Source of the DNA: Rhizomicrobium sp.
Lineage (GTDB): Bacteria; Pseudomonadota; Alphaproteobacteria; Micropepsales; Micropepsaceae
Length of the DNA stretch: 64,000 bases
Assembly: GCA_037200985.1 (NCBI GenBank)
Contig: JBBCGJ010000001.1
Coordinates: forward strand, 3,014,756-3,078,755
Direction: 5' to 3'
The notes under the pieces are model-generated. The model saw only the letters and a list, made by a program, of their open reading frames with translations. It searched no databases and had not been told where the DNA came from. The position numbers and the translations under genes were made by a program. Positions 25,335-34,577 of this stretch are shown in pieces. Numbering within the stretch: the first letter of the stretch is position 1; every line of letters starts with the position of its first letter.

Positions 25335-26405
25335 ATGACAAACCTGCTTGCGCGGATCGGGTTCGAACTGCCGATCATCCAGGCGCCGATGGCCGGGACC
25401 TCGACGCCGGCCATGGCGGCGGCGGTGACGAACGCTGGTGCGCTCGGCTCTATCGGCGTCGGTGCCGCCGATGCGAGGGGCGCCCGCGCCATGATCGAAG
25501 CACTGCGAAAAGCGACTTCGGGGCCGTTCAACGTCAACGTCTTCTGTCATAGGCCCGCCATCGCAGATGCCGAGCGCGAACGGACATGGCTGGAAGCCCT
25601 GAAGCCGGTCTTCGCGCGCTATGGCGCCGAACCGCCTGAGACCATCCACGAGATATACACCAGCTTTGTCGCCGACGCGGCGATGCTGGACCTTTTCGTC
25701 GAGGCCCGGCCCGCGGTCGTCAGTTTCCATTTCGGGCTGCCCTCCCCCGAAACCATCGCGAGGCTCAAAGCGGCTGGCATCGTCCTGTTCTCCACGGCGA
25801 CCAATCTTGCGGAAGCCAAGGCGGCGGCTGCGGCGGGTGTCGATGCCATTGTTGCCCAAGGCTACGAGGCCGGCGGGCATCGCGGCATGTTCGACCCGTC
25901 CGCACCGGACAGCCAACTGGGCGTCCTCGCCCTGATCCGCCTGCTGGTCCACGCGATCGACCTACCGGTGATCGCGGCCGGCGGGATCATGGACGGCGCC
26001 GGGATAGCGGCCGCCCTCGACCTCGGCGCCGTAGCGGCGCAGTTGGGAACGGCCTTCATCGCCTGCCCGGAATCCAGCGCCGATCGCTATCACCGCGAGG
26101 CGCTGTTCGGGCCGGTCGCGGCCATGACCGAGATGACCGCGCTGATCTCGGGCCGGCCGGCACGCTGCCTGCCGAACAGGTTCACCGCGCTGAAGGACGC
26201 GGAACTCAAGGACCGCACCGGCCCTGACTATCCGATCGCCTACGATGCCGCCAAAGCCCTGGCGACTGCCGCGCGGGCGAAAGGCGAAGGCGGCTTCGGC
26301 GCGCAATGGGCCGGCCAGGGCGCACCGCTGGTGCGGCCGATGCCGGCGACCGAGCTCGTCCGCGTGCTGCGCGACGAGCTCGATGCCGCGCGGCGATCCC
26401 TTTAA
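25335..26405 (+). CDS. Nitronate monooxygenase-like FMN oxidoreductase
   Basis: 356 residues; a TIM barrel of the 2-nitropropane dioxygenase family. Opens PIIQAPMAGTSTPAMAAAV, with SIGVGAADARGARAM, the FMN region VDAIVAQGYEAGGHRG (containing the catalytic His of the GGH motif), and the phosphate-binding VIAAGGIMDGAGIAAALDLGAVAAQLGTAF. Oxidises alkyl nitronates with FMN and oxygen, although many family members have other substrates. Preceded by AAGAGGTG. It converges with osmC, the stops overlapping by 4 nt. Confidence 0.9.
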   Translation: MTNLLARIGFELPIIQAPMAGTSTPAMAAAVTNAGALGSIGVGAADARGARAMIEALRKATSGPFNVNVFCHRPAIADAERERTWLEALKPVFARYGAEPPETIHEIYTSFVADAAMLDLFVEARPAVVSFHFGLPSPETIARLKAAGIVLFSTATNLAEAKAAAAAGVDAIVAQGYEAGGHRGMFDPSAPDSQLGVLALIRLLVHAIDLPVIAAGGIMDGAGIAAALDLGAVAAQLGTAFIACPESSADRYHREALFGPVAAMTEMTALISGRPARCLPNRFTALKDAELKDRTGPDYPIAYDAAKALATAARAKGEGGFGAQWAGQGAPLVRPMPATELVRVLRDELDAARRSL

Positions 26406-26833
26406 GCCACCAGCGTCGCGTCGAGCGTGATGTCGGCCTTGAGGAGCTTAGAGACGGGACAGCCCGCCTTCGCCGCCGCAGCGAGTTTCTCGAACGTCTC
26501 CTGGTCGGCGCCCGGTATCTTCGCCGTCAGCATCAGATGAACGGCCGTGATCGCATAGCCGCCCGGAACCTGCTCCAGTGTCACCTGGGCCGACGTCTCC
26601 ATGTGCTCGGCGACGAGCTTCGCCTCGCCCAGGATCAGCGAGAGCGCCATGGTGAAGCAGCCTGCATGCGCGGCCCCGATCAGCTCTTCCGGGTTGGTGC
26701 CCGGCTTTCCTTCGAAGCGGCTGGAGAACCCATAAGGATAGGAACTGAGCGCGCCGCTTTGCGTCGAGATCGCACCCTTGCCGTCCTTGATGCCGCCTTC
26801 CCAGACGGCGGAGCCTTTGCGATTGATCTTCAT
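26402..26833 (-). CDS. OsmC-family peroxiredoxin
   Basis: 143 residues, full family length. The two redox cysteines are present: HAGCFTMALSLIL near residue 56 and AAKAGCPVSKLLK near residue 124. It also has FEGKPGTNPEELIGAAHAG, typical of the OsmC subfamily with an N-terminal strand (MKINRKGSAVWEGG). Reduces organic hydroperoxides in the cytoplasm with dihydrolipoyl or thiol electron donors. Separated by 43 nt from the leftward cytochrome gene and possibly read through from it or from its own promoter. Confidence 0.93.
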   Translation of the reverse strand: MKINRKGSAVWEGGIKDGKGAISTQSGALSSYPYGFSSRFEGKPGTNPEELIGAAHAGCFTMALSLILGEAKLVAEHMETSAQVTLEQVPGGYAITAVHLMLTAKIPGADQETFEKLAAAAKAGCPVSKLLKADITLDATLVA

Positions 26834-26876
26834 TTTGTTCTCCTTGGTGTCGGTCCGTCGCGGTGCGGGAACGCCG

Positions 26877-28241
26877 TCAATTCTCCTGGCGCAGCCTGGC
26901 CACGTCTTTCGCGGTAAGGCCGGACGGCTCGGTGCCGAAGCGCGCGGTGACGTAGTTCGCGACTGCCGCGATCTCCTGGTTCGTATAGGCGCTGCCGAAC
27001 GCCGGCATGAAGATCTGGCCGTGCGGCGTCTCGCGCGACGTGCCGTTCAGCACGATCTGCGCGACATTGACCGCGGTGCGGTCGTTGACGGCACGCGCGC
27101 CGGTCAAGGTGGCGAAGCGAGTGAGCGAACTCACGCCCGTCCAGTCATGGCAGCTCGCGCAGGCGCCTTCGTAAATCTTCTTGCCTTGCGGATCGAACGC
27201 CGCGACCAGGCCTTGCTTGTGGGACGCTGGCGCGGGTGTCGTTTTCGGAGCAGGAAGATCGGACGAGGCGACGGCCGGCACGCTGCGCAGATAGGCCACG
27301 ATGGTGGCGATGTCGCTGGGCGCCAGATGGCTCAAGCTATGGTCAACAGCTTCGCCCATTGGGCCGCCCGCCGTGCCATGTCCCTCGGCGTGACCGGCCG
27401 ACAGATAGTCCGCCAGCGCGGCATCGCTCCAGGCACCGACGCCGCTCGCGGCATCGGAGGTGATGTTGTAGGCGCGCCATCCCGCCTGCGTGGCGCCGGC
27501 GAATTTCCGGCGGTTGTCGAGCGACTGGAACAGCGTGCGGGGCGTGTGGCACTCGCCGCAATGTTCGAGATTCTCGGTCAGATAGGCGCCGCGATTCCAT
27601 TCCAGGGTGCGCGCCGTATCCGGTTCGAACCGCTTGCCCGGGTTGAACAGGAACGACCAGACGCCCATCAGCCAGCGCTGGTTGAATGGGAACACCAAGT
27701 TGTTCGCCGGCGCGATGGCATGCACCGGTCGCAGACTGAACAGATAGGCCTTGATCGCCAGCGCGTCCGCGTCGGTCATGCCGGTGTAGGAGACATAGGG
27801 CATGGCGGGATAGAGATGCCGGCCCTTGTCGTCGATGCCCTTGCGGAGCGCGTTCAGGAAGGCGGCGTCGCTCCAGCTTCCGATTCCGGTATCCTTGTCA
27901 GGCGTGATGTTCGAGGAATAGAGCGTGCCGAACGGGAGCACGAAGGAAAAGCCGCCGGCGAACGGTGCGCCGCCCTTGACCGTATGGCAGGCTTCGCAAT
28001 CGGCGGCGCGTGCGAGATATTGGCCGCGCGCAACGAGGCTGGCGCGGCGCAGTTCGGCCGGAACGCCGGTCGGATCGCCGCCGTGATAGTCGGCAAGCGC
28101 GACGCGGTCGCCGCCGGCGAAGTCGGTTGGTCCCGGACCGAGCACGATCCAGGCGAAGCCGATCAGCAGGACTACTGCGACCGCGGCGACTCCCAAGATC
28201 GCATAGCGCCAAGCAGGGTTCAGCTTGAGGAAGGCATTCAT
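26877..28241 (-). CDS. Membrane-anchored triheme cytochrome c subunit of a molybdenum hydroxylase
   Basis: 454 residues from ATG 28239-28241, overlapping the TGA of the large subunit. An N-terminal membrane anchor (AILGVAAVAVVLLIGFAWIVL) is followed by three cytochrome c domains with haem sites CEACH (about residue 84), CGECH (about residue 232) and CASCH (about residue 364). Each has a distal Met region such as LYPAMPYVSY and IFMPAFGSAY. It transfers electrons from the molybdenum subunit to the respiratory chain on the periplasmic side. Same layout as alcohol/aldehyde dehydrogenase cytochrome subunits and the cytochrome part of nicotinate hydroxylase NicB. Confidence 0.92.
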   Translation of the reverse strand: MNAFLKLNPAWRYAILGVAAVAVVLLIGFAWIVLGPGPTDFAGGDRVALADYHGGDPTGVPAELRRASLVARGQYLARAADCEACHTVKGGAPFAGGFSFVLPFGTLYSSNITPDKDTGIGSWSDAAFLNALRKGIDDKGRHLYPAMPYVSYTGMTDADALAIKAYLFSLRPVHAIAPANNLVFPFNQRWLMGVWSFLFNPGKRFEPDTARTLEWNRGAYLTENLEHCGECHTPRTLFQSLDNRRKFAGATQAGWRAYNITSDAASGVGAWSDAALADYLSAGHAEGHGTAGGPMGEAVDHSLSHLAPSDIATIVAYLRSVPAVASSDLPAPKTTPAPASHKQGLVAAFDPQGKKIYEGACASCHDWTGVSSLTRFATLTGARAVNDRTAVNVAQIVLNGTSRETPHGQIFMPAFGSAYTNQEIAAVANYVTARFGTEPSGLTAKDVARLRQEN

Positions 28242-30433
28242 GCCGGCTTCCTCGCCGCCAGGACGTCGCGATCGAAGGGCAGCCGCCTGAGCGCGATGCC
28301 CGTCGCGGCGAAGATCGCATTGCGGATGGCCGGCGGCGCCGCCGTCGTGCCCGTCTCGCCGATGCCGCCGGGCGCCTCGCCGCTGCGGATCAGATGGACG
28401 TCGATGACCGGCGTCTGGTCGATGCGCAGCATCCGGTAGTCGTTGAAATTGCTCTGCTGCACGCGGCCCTTGTCGATGGTGATCTCGCCGTAGAGCGCGG
28501 CCGTGGTCCCGAAGATCAGGCCGCCCTGCAATTGCGCTATGACGGTGTCCGGGTTCACGGCGATGCCGGTATCGACCGCGCTTGTGATGCGGCGGACATG
28601 GACTTCGCCGTCCCGATCGACCTCGACTTCGGCGATGGTGGCGATGAAGCTTGCGAACGCGACCTGCACCGCGACGCCACGGCCGGTGCGCGGCGGCAGC
28701 GCCGTGCCCCAGCCGGCCTTGCGGGCGGCCAATTGCAGCGCCGCTTTCAGGCGAGGGGTTTTCTTCTCGAGCATCGCGATGCGGAAATCGACCGGATCCT
28801 GACCGGCCCTTTTCGCCAATTCGTCGATGAAGCTTTCGATGGCGAAGACGTTGTTGTTCGGGCCCACGCCGCGCCAGAAGCCGGTCGGCACGGCGGGCGG
28901 TTCGTGCTGCAGGAATTCCACCCGCATATTGGGGATGTCGTAAGGCTCGTCGACCGCGCTGTCGACGCCGTCGCCGTCGACGCCATGCTGGAAGCCCAGG
29001 GGAAACCAGCGCGCCATGACCGACGATCCGGTGACGCGATGCTTCCAGCCATGAATGCGGCCGTCCTTCAGCGTCGCGGTGAGGCGGTCGTAGTACAGCG
29101 GCCGATAGAAATCGTGCTGGATGTCTTCCTCGCGCGTCCGCACCAGCTTGACCGGCCCGTCGACCTTTTGCGCCACGCGCACGGCCTGCTCGATGCCGTC
29201 GATATCCAGCCGGCGTCCGAAACCGCCGCCGAGAAGCTGGTTGTGCACCGTGACCTTGTCGAGCGGCAGCCCGGTGACCTTGGCGGCGATGGCCTGGGTG
29301 CGGGCGGCAACCTGCGTTCCGACCCACACTTCACAACTATCGGGGCGGACATGCGCGGTGCAGTTGATCGGCTCCATGGGCGCATGGGCGAGGAAGGGGA
29401 CTTCGTAATGCGCTTCGAGCGGATCGCCCTCTTTCAAAGCTTTCGCCGCATCGCCGAGCGATTTTGCGACGGCGCCGTCATGCGCGCTGGCAGCCTGGAT
29501 GTCCTTGCGGATCAGCGCCGAGTCGACATGGGCGTTGGCGCCCTCGTTCCAGCGGATGACGAGCGCCTGCAGGCCCTTCTGGGCCGCCCACATATGATCG
29601 CCCACGACCGCGACGAGATCGTCCAGCACGACGATCTGGCGCACGCCGGGAACCGCTTTGGCGGCGCGGTCGTCGATATGCGCGACCTTGCCGCCGAATA
29701 CCGGGCAGGCCGCGAGCGTCGCGAACTTCACGCCCGGCGGCAGCATGTCGATGCCGTAGAGCGCTTTGCCGTTGACCTTGTCGGGCGTGTCGAGCCGCCG
29801 GAGGGGCCTTCCGATCAGCTTGAATTGCTTGGGGTCTTTGAGCGGCGGGCTGGCCGGCGGCTTGAGCTTCGCCGCGGCATCGGCCAGCGCGCCATAGGCG
29901 AGCTTTCGCCCGGTCGCCGTGTGGATCACTTCGCTGTTCGCCGCCGTGCAGCTTGCGGGATCGACCTTCCACTGCGCAGCCGCTGCCTGTACCAGCATGG
30001 CGCGCGCCGCGGCGCCGGCGGTCCGCAGCTTCGTCCAGAAGGCGCGGATGGAATTGGAATTGCCCGTCGCCTGGATGCCGAAGACGGGATTGGCATAAAG
30101 CGCGTCGCTCGGCGGCGCCGCTTCGAGCACGACGCGGTCGAACGCGGCATCGAGTTCTTCGGCGAGGATCATGGACAGCGAGGTGTAGACGCCCTGCCCC
30201 ATCTCGACCTGCGGCATGACCAGCGTGACCTTGCCGGCGCGATCGATGCGGATGAAGGCGTCGGGCGCGAAGGGGCCGTCGTTCGACGCCGCGCCGCCGG
30301 TATTGACCGGTGCGGCGGCCGCGAAGCCGGTGTAGAGGCCGAGCAGCAAGCCGCCGCCGGCGGCCGCGCCGACGCGCAGGACGGTCCGGCGGGACAGGAC
30401 GTCTTTCGGACGGGGGATCGTATGGATCGTCAT
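28238..30433 (-). CDS. Molybdopterin-binding large subunit of an aldehyde/N-heterocycle oxidoreductase (IorB-like)
   Basis: 731 residues from ATG 30431-30433. A twin-arginine signal (LSRRTVLRVGAAAGGGLLLG) shows export of the folded enzyme. Xanthine-oxidase-family molybdenum motifs: MPQVEMGQGVYTSLSMILAE, the duplicated-domain motif LLGGGFGRRLDIDG, GVGPNNNVFAIESFIDEL, and the active-site glutamate loop GGIGETGTTAAPPAIRNAI near the C terminus. Resembles isoquinoline 1-oxidoreductase beta and periplasmic aldehyde dehydrogenases; the substrate is not deducible. It lies between the [2Fe-2S] subunit (19 nt) and the cytochrome (4-nt overlap). Confidence 0.92.
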   Translation of the reverse strand: MTIHTIPRPKDVLSRRTVLRVGAAAGGGLLLGLYTGFAAAAPVNTGGAASNDGPFAPDAFIRIDRAGKVTLVMPQVEMGQGVYTSLSMILAEELDAAFDRVVLEAAPPSDALYANPVFGIQATGNSNSIRAFWTKLRTAGAAARAMLVQAAAAQWKVDPASCTAANSEVIHTATGRKLAYGALADAAAKLKPPASPPLKDPKQFKLIGRPLRRLDTPDKVNGKALYGIDMLPPGVKFATLAACPVFGGKVAHIDDRAAKAVPGVRQIVVLDDLVAVVGDHMWAAQKGLQALVIRWNEGANAHVDSALIRKDIQAASAHDGAVAKSLGDAAKALKEGDPLEAHYEVPFLAHAPMEPINCTAHVRPDSCEVWVGTQVAARTQAIAAKVTGLPLDKVTVHNQLLGGGFGRRLDIDGIEQAVRVAQKVDGPVKLVRTREEDIQHDFYRPLYYDRLTATLKDGRIHGWKHRVTGSSVMARWFPLGFQHGVDGDGVDSAVDEPYDIPNMRVEFLQHEPPAVPTGFWRGVGPNNNVFAIESFIDELAKRAGQDPVDFRIAMLEKKTPRLKAALQLAARKAGWGTALPPRTGRGVAVQVAFASFIATIAEVEVDRDGEVHVRRITSAVDTGIAVNPDTVIAQLQGGLIFGTTAALYGEITIDKGRVQQSNFNDYRMLRIDQTPVIDVHLIRSGEAPGGIGETGTTAAPPAIRNAIFAATGIALRRLPFDRDVLAARKPA

Positions 30434-30452
30434 GGCCAGATGCCCTTTCCGC

Positions 30453-30914
30453 TCAAACCTGTTCCGCGCCGGCCGCTTTCTTGATCGCGGCCCGGATGCG
30501 CACATAGGTCCCGCAGCGGCAGATGTTGCCCGCCATGGCGGCATCGATGTCGGAGTCGTCCGGGCGCGGCGTGGTCGCGAGCAGCGCGGCGGCGGACATG
30601 ATCTGCCCGGACTGGCAATAGCCGCACTGCACGACTTCCAGGTCGAGCCAGGCCTTCTGGACCTTGGCGCCGGCGGGCGTTTCACCGACCGCCTCGATGG
30701 TGGTGATCGCCTTGTTGCCGATCGAGCCGACCGGGAGCATGCAGGAGCGGACCGCCTTGCCGCCGACATGGACGGTGCAGGCACCGCACTGCGCAATGCC
30801 GCAGCCGAATTTCGTGCCGGTCATCCCCAGAATGTCGCGCAAGACCCACAGCAGCGGCATCTCGGCCGGGGCGTCGACCTCGCGAAACTGACCGTTGATG
30901 CGCAAACGTGTCAT
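30453..30914 (-). CDS. [2Fe-2S] small subunit of the molybdenum hydroxylase (IorA-like)
   Basis: 153 residues from ATG 30912-30914 ([20 protein letters not shown]). Eight cysteines bind two clusters: the plant-ferredoxin type in [18 protein letters not shown] and RSCMLP, and the distal cluster in [12 protein letters not shown] and [12 protein letters not shown]. Passes electrons from the molybdenum centre to the cytochrome. No signal of its own, so it is probably carried out with the Tat-exported large subunit. First gene of the three-gene operon; the 295-bp gap upstream carries the promoter. Confidence 0.94.
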   Translation of the reverse strand: MTRLRINGQFREVDAPAEMPLLWVLRDILGMTGTKFGCGIAQCGACTVHVGGKAVRSCMLPVGSIGNKAITTIEAVGETPAGAKVQKAWLDLEVVQCGYCQSGQIMSAAALLATTPRPDDSDIDAAMAGNICRCGTYVRIRAAIKKAAGAEQV

Positions 30915-31209
30915 ACTGGATGCTCCCGCGCCGGCCGCAAACGACCGCATTCCTCAAAGAAAGACAAAAGTCCGGCGCCCGCAGAGAAGCCGATATTCTC
31001 GGAATCCGGGACGATGCCCATTACTCTACCAGATCGGAACCGATGCTATTGGACAAAAGTATCGCGAATTGTGCGGCAGCCTCTGTGGACGCAAAAAATG
31101 GATCGTCACATGCAAAACGCCGCTGGAACGTAACTATATAGGCCCAACGTCGGACATGTGCCTTGCGCGGCTAAGGCGGGCCCTGGCGACATCGTCTTGA
31201 GGATCGGTC
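30915..31209. other. Divergent promoter region between iorA-like and thiolase genes
   Basis: 295 bp separating two divergent transcripts. No gene, repeat or confident operator seen. A GAGGATCGGTC segment just before the thiolase ATG acts as its ribosome site (GAGGA, spacing about 6). Confidence 0.55.
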
Positions 31210-32460
31210 ATGACAGACATTTATTTGGCACCTGGGCTTCGCACACCTTTCACAAAGGCCGGCGGCCTCTATGCCAAGCACTCCGCGCTCGCGCTGTCGT
31301 CGGCCGTGGCCTCTGCCATGGCGGCGAAGGCGCGGCCGGATTTCCTCACCTGGGGTCAGGTCATTCCCGATCCCACCGTGTCGAACATCGCGCGCGAGCT
31401 CGTATTCGAAGCCGGGCTCGACCCGAGCATACCGGCATTTTCCACCATCCTGGCCTGCTCGACCAGTTTCATGGCGGCCATCGAAGCCGCCGGCCTGATC
31501 GGCCGCGGCGGCACGCATCTGGCGCTGATCGGCGGGGTGGAGACGATGAGCCATGTGCCCATCGCGCTCACCATGGCCAAGGCGGATGCCGTCCTGGCGA
31601 CGTTCCGCACGGACCCTGCGGCCGCGGCCGCCATGCTGTCCCAACTCACGCCCGGCGATTTCGACCTGCCGATCCATGGCTGGGCCAACAAGCAGAGCGG
31701 CCGCAGCCAGGGCGAGCACACCGAGGATACGGCAAGGTATTTCAACATCGCGCGCGCGGATCAGGACGATCGTGCGTTAAAAAGCCATCAAGGCGCGATC
31801 GCCGGGATGGATAGCGGCTTCTTCGACGATCTGATCGTGCCGTTCGGCGGCGTCTCGGCCGATACGATTCCTCGGCGCGACACCTCCGTGGAGGCTCTCG
31901 CAAAGCTCAGGCCGGCCTTTGCCGCGGACGGCACGCTGACGGCGGGCAATTCCTCGCCGCTGACGGACGGCGCTGCGTCGCTGTGGGTCGGCGACCGCGA
32001 AGGCGTCGAACGGCTTGGCAGCGCGGCCAGCGTGAAGCTGGTCGATTGGGAATTGGCGGCAATGGACTTCCGCAAGGAGCCCGAAGGCATTCTCATGTCG
32101 CCGGCGCGCGCCATTCCGCGGCTGCTGGCGCGGCACCGCCTGACCTTCAGGGATATCGGCTCGTGGAACATCCACGAGGCGTTCGCGGCGCAGGTGATCG
32201 CCAATATCCGCGCCGCCTCCGATCCGCAATACCGCAAGGCGAAGGCCGGCGTCGATGCGGACCTGGGCGATTTTCCCTGGGAGCGCGTCAATCCGCATGG
32301 CGGTTCTCTGGCGCTCGGCCATCCTTTCGCGGCGACCGGCGCGCGCGTCCTGAGTCAGGCGGCGAAGGAATTGGCGGCGATGCCCGTCGGCACGCGCGGC
32401 ATCGTCTCGGTCTGCGCCGATGGCGGCCAGGGTACGGTGGCGCTGCTCGAACGCGTGTGA
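31210..32460 (+). CDS. Thiolase (acetyl-CoA acyltransferase)
   Basis: 416 residues. Nucleophilic Cys in STILACSTSFMAAIEAAG (near residue 85), GGVETMSHVPIAL, the His in SWNIHEAFAAQVIANI (near 325), the glycine loop NPHGGSLALGHPFAATGAR (near 363) and the second catalytic Cys in VCADGGQGTVALL (near 400). Catalyses thiolytic cleavage or condensation of acyl-CoAs in fatty-acid oxidation or polyester synthesis. The Asp in CADGGQG is unusual (Gly or Ser is more common). No hydroxyacyl-CoA dehydrogenase neighbours, so pathway assignment is open. Confidence 0.92.
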   Translation: MTDIYLAPGLRTPFTKAGGLYAKHSALALSSAVASAMAAKARPDFLTWGQVIPDPTVSNIARELVFEAGLDPSIPAFSTILACSTSFMAAIEAAGLIGRGGTHLALIGGVETMSHVPIALTMAKADAVLATFRTDPAAAAAMLSQLTPGDFDLPIHGWANKQSGRSQGEHTEDTARYFNIARADQDDRALKSHQGAIAGMDSGFFDDLIVPFGGVSADTIPRRDTSVEALAKLRPAFAADGTLTAGNSSPLTDGAASLWVGDREGVERLGSAASVKLVDWELAAMDFRKEPEGILMSPARAIPRLLARHRLTFRDIGSWNIHEAFAAQVIANIRAASDPQYRKAKAGVDADLGDFPWERVNPHGGSLALGHPFAATGARVLSQAAKELAAMPVGTRGIVSVCADGGQGTVALLERV

Positions 32461-32467
32461 TGAGGCC

Positions 32468-33394
32468 CTATTTGACCCCGCGATAGACGGCGAATTCCGT
32501 GTCCTGTGCGACCGTCGTCACCGCGGCGATGGCGTCGCGTAGCGCCGGCGCATAGCTGAGATGGCGGTTCGCGACCAGCCAGAGCTCGCCGCCCTTGCGC
32601 AACGCGCCGGACGCGGCCCGCGCCACGGCCAGGCCAAGCGCACGGTTCTCCGCGCCACCCTCGTGAAAGGGCGGGTTGGTCACGACGAAATCGAGGCCGG
32701 TTGCGATCGCGACGGTGGCATCCGTCCATTGAAAGCCGGCGCGGGGATCGACGACGTTGCGCCGAGCGGCTTCGATGGCACGGCGGTCGATATCGGCGAG
32801 GAGGATCGACTCGACGTCTTTCGATTCCAGGATGCGGCGTGCGAGATAGCCGGCGCCGCAGCCGAGATCGGCGCCGTGTCCGCGGAAGGAGGGCAGATGC
32901 CCGGCGAGCAGCCGGCTTCCGGCATCGATCCGATCCCAGCCGAAGATGCCGGGCTGCGACCACAAACCGGTCGCCGCGACATATTGAAGAGCACCGGAGG
33001 CAATCGCCCCGGCGATGCCCGCCGGCTGCTTGGGCCGCATGCCTTCACAAAGACGAAAATGCGCGCGGGCGGTCTCCGCCGCCGCGATGCCGAATTCCGT
33101 CAACTCGCCGCGCAGGCGCGTGCCGCCCCGGTTGCGCGGCGCGAGCGCGACGAGCCTGCCGCCGATCTGGAGCGAACGGAGCGACAGGGCCAGGACATAG
33201 CGGCGCTCCAGCGTTCCGGGCGGCGCGAGCACGGTAATCGACGCCAAGCTTTCTTCGACGACCGTCTCCAAGGATAGCGAGCCGGGGACCAGCGGCGAGA
33301 ACTGTTCGGCACCGGGCGGCACATCTGCCAGCCCCGCCGGGATGGCGCCGTAGACGCCGTGCCGCTCTCTCACTGTCGATTCCGCGCCGCTCAA
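32468..33394 (-). CDS. RsmC/RlmG-like class I methyltransferase
   Basis: 308 residues. The C-terminal half has motif I GADLGCGAGYLARRIL, LLADIDRRAIEAARRN and the base-methylating motif VVTNPPFHEGGAENRALG, the NPPFHEGG form being diagnostic for RsmC/RlmG 23S/16S rRNA guanine-N2 methyltransferases. The N-terminal half is a degenerate copy of the fold, as in RsmC. Predicted to methylate rRNA in the cytoplasm; the exact position is uncertain. Its start overlaps the dgoK stop by 4 nt, and it converges on the thiolase gene with a 7-nt gap. Confidence 0.85.
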   Translation of the reverse strand: MSGAESTVRERHGVYGAIPAGLADVPPGAEQFSPLVPGSLSLETVVEESLASITVLAPPGTLERRYVLALSLRSLQIGGRLVALAPRNRGGTRLRGELTEFGIAAAETARAHFRLCEGMRPKQPAGIAGAIASGALQYVAATGLWSQPGIFGWDRIDAGSRLLAGHLPSFRGHGADLGCGAGYLARRILESKDVESILLADIDRRAIEAARRNVVDPRAGFQWTDATVAIATGLDFVVTNPPFHEGGAENRALGLAVARAASGALRKGGELWLVANRHLSYAPALRDAIAAVTTVAQDTEFAVYRGVK

Positions 33395-34260
33395 ACCGCC
33401 GCGACGATACCAGCTTGCCGGGCAAGTTCGAAAAGGCCCCGCGCGGCGAGCGGTTCGGGATCGACCGTCGAGAACGCTCGGCCACCCAGTGCAAGCGCCG
33501 CGGCATAGGATTCCGCGATCGCGCCGCGCGCGGCGAGGACAACCTCGGACGCCGTCTCGCGCGCGACTTCCTCTCCGATCAGGACGCCATCGACGAAGGC
33601 GGCGGCGTGTTCGGGCGCAAGCGTTCCCAGAAGCCGCCGGGCACGGGCCTGGAACAGGGCGCGGGTGACACCGAGCACGGCGGCGCGCACGCCTTGCGCG
33701 AAGGCATCGGCCGAGGGCTGCTGTGCGACGCCGGTGGCGAGCGCGCCGTGTTCAAGCAGCGCAGACCGCAATTCGCCCGTCACATAGGTGCGGAAGCCGA
33801 CGATGCGGCCATCCGCGATGTCGGCCCATTTGCTATGGGTGCCGGGCAGGCAGACCGTGGCGCGCTGGGGCTGAAGCCCAACGATGAGCGCCTCCTCGCC
33901 GCGCATGACTTCCCGGCCGTCGCCATCGGCGAAGGATACGCCGGGCACGATCCAGGCGGGCCGTTCGAACGGCGTGCGGACCATCGCCCGCGCGAGATCG
34001 GCGGCGCCCGCCGGCGCCGGAACGTACGGCGCGTGCAGCCATCCGCGGTCGCTGCCGACCATGCCGCAGAGGAGGATCGGAACGCCGTCCCCGAGCCAGT
34101 CGCCCAGCACAGCGCGAAGGCGGGCGTCGAACGATCCCTTACCGGTGAAGACGCCGTCGGCGGAGCGGCGGACGTCGAGGATCGAACCATCGGCGGCGAT
34201 ACGAAAAGCCCGCAGGCTCGATGAGCCCCAGTCGACGCCAAGCAACGCTGTATCCGTCAT
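33391..34260 (-). CDS. dgoK: 2-dehydro-3-deoxygalactonokinase (DgoK)
   Basis: 289 residues from ATG 34258-34260 (MTDTALLGVDWGSSSLRAFR). The ASKHA sugar-kinase phosphate-1 loop is GVDWGSSSLRAF. Family motifs include ILLCGMVGSDRGWLHAPYVP and VCLPGTHSKWADI. Phosphorylates 2-keto-3-deoxygalactonate with ATP in De Ley-Doudoroff galactose or galactonate breakdown. The usual partner aldolase (dgoA) is not next to it; instead it overlaps an rRNA methyltransferase gene, an unusual pairing. Confidence 0.92.
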   Translation of the reverse strand: MTDTALLGVDWGSSSLRAFRIAADGSILDVRRSADGVFTGKGSFDARLRAVLGDWLGDGVPILLCGMVGSDRGWLHAPYVPAPAGAADLARAMVRTPFERPAWIVPGVSFADGDGREVMRGEEALIVGLQPQRATVCLPGTHSKWADIADGRIVGFRTYVTGELRSALLEHGALATGVAQQPSADAFAQGVRAAVLGVTRALFQARARRLLGTLAPEHAAAFVDGVLIGEEVARETASEVVLAARGAIAESYAAALALGGRAFSTVDPEPLAARGLFELARQAGIVAAV

Positions 34261-34388
34261 GGCCGGGCCATCTCGACGCACGCCGCGGGCGGCCGGGTTA
34301 TCTTGTTGCTCATCAGAATCTTATAGCAAGTTGCCGCCGGTGTCGCGCGGCGGCCGCATGGTACGTCCGTTCGCTGGGAGCAAGGCAC

Positions 34389-34568
34389 ATGCCGGAAGAT
34401 GACGATGACAATCGCCATGGCGCGAACATGGCAGTGCTCGGGGCTGTGGCAATCCTGGTGATCCTGGGTGTCCTTGTGATGACCTGGATTTCAGGCAGCC
34501 TCAAGATGGAGCGCTGCCTGGAGGAACGCCGGCGCGGCTGCGATGCGAGCGCGACGCAAAGTCCCTGA
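34389..34568 (+). CDS. Small single-pass membrane protein
   Basis: 59 residues from ATG 34389 with GGGAG 8 nt upstream. An acidic N terminus (MPEDDDDNRHGAN) is followed by one hydrophobic helix (MAVLGAVAILVILGVLVMTW) and a charged tail with two cysteines (MERCLEERRRGCD). Looks like a short inner-membrane protein. Diverges from dgoK and ends 9 nt from the stop of the leftward gene at 34578. Unknown function. Confidence 0.55.
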   Translation: MPEDDDDNRHGANMAVLGAVAILVILGVLVMTWISGSLKMERCLEERRRGCDASATQSP

Positions 34569-34577
34569 TCCCTTCGG

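Noticed and set aside
26778..30484. Very long open frames on the plus strand opposite the molybdenum hydroxylase operon
   Set aside because: They are Arg/Asp/Gly-rich translations antisense to genes with complete cofactor motifs; GC-rich codon bias keeps stops rare on the opposite strand.
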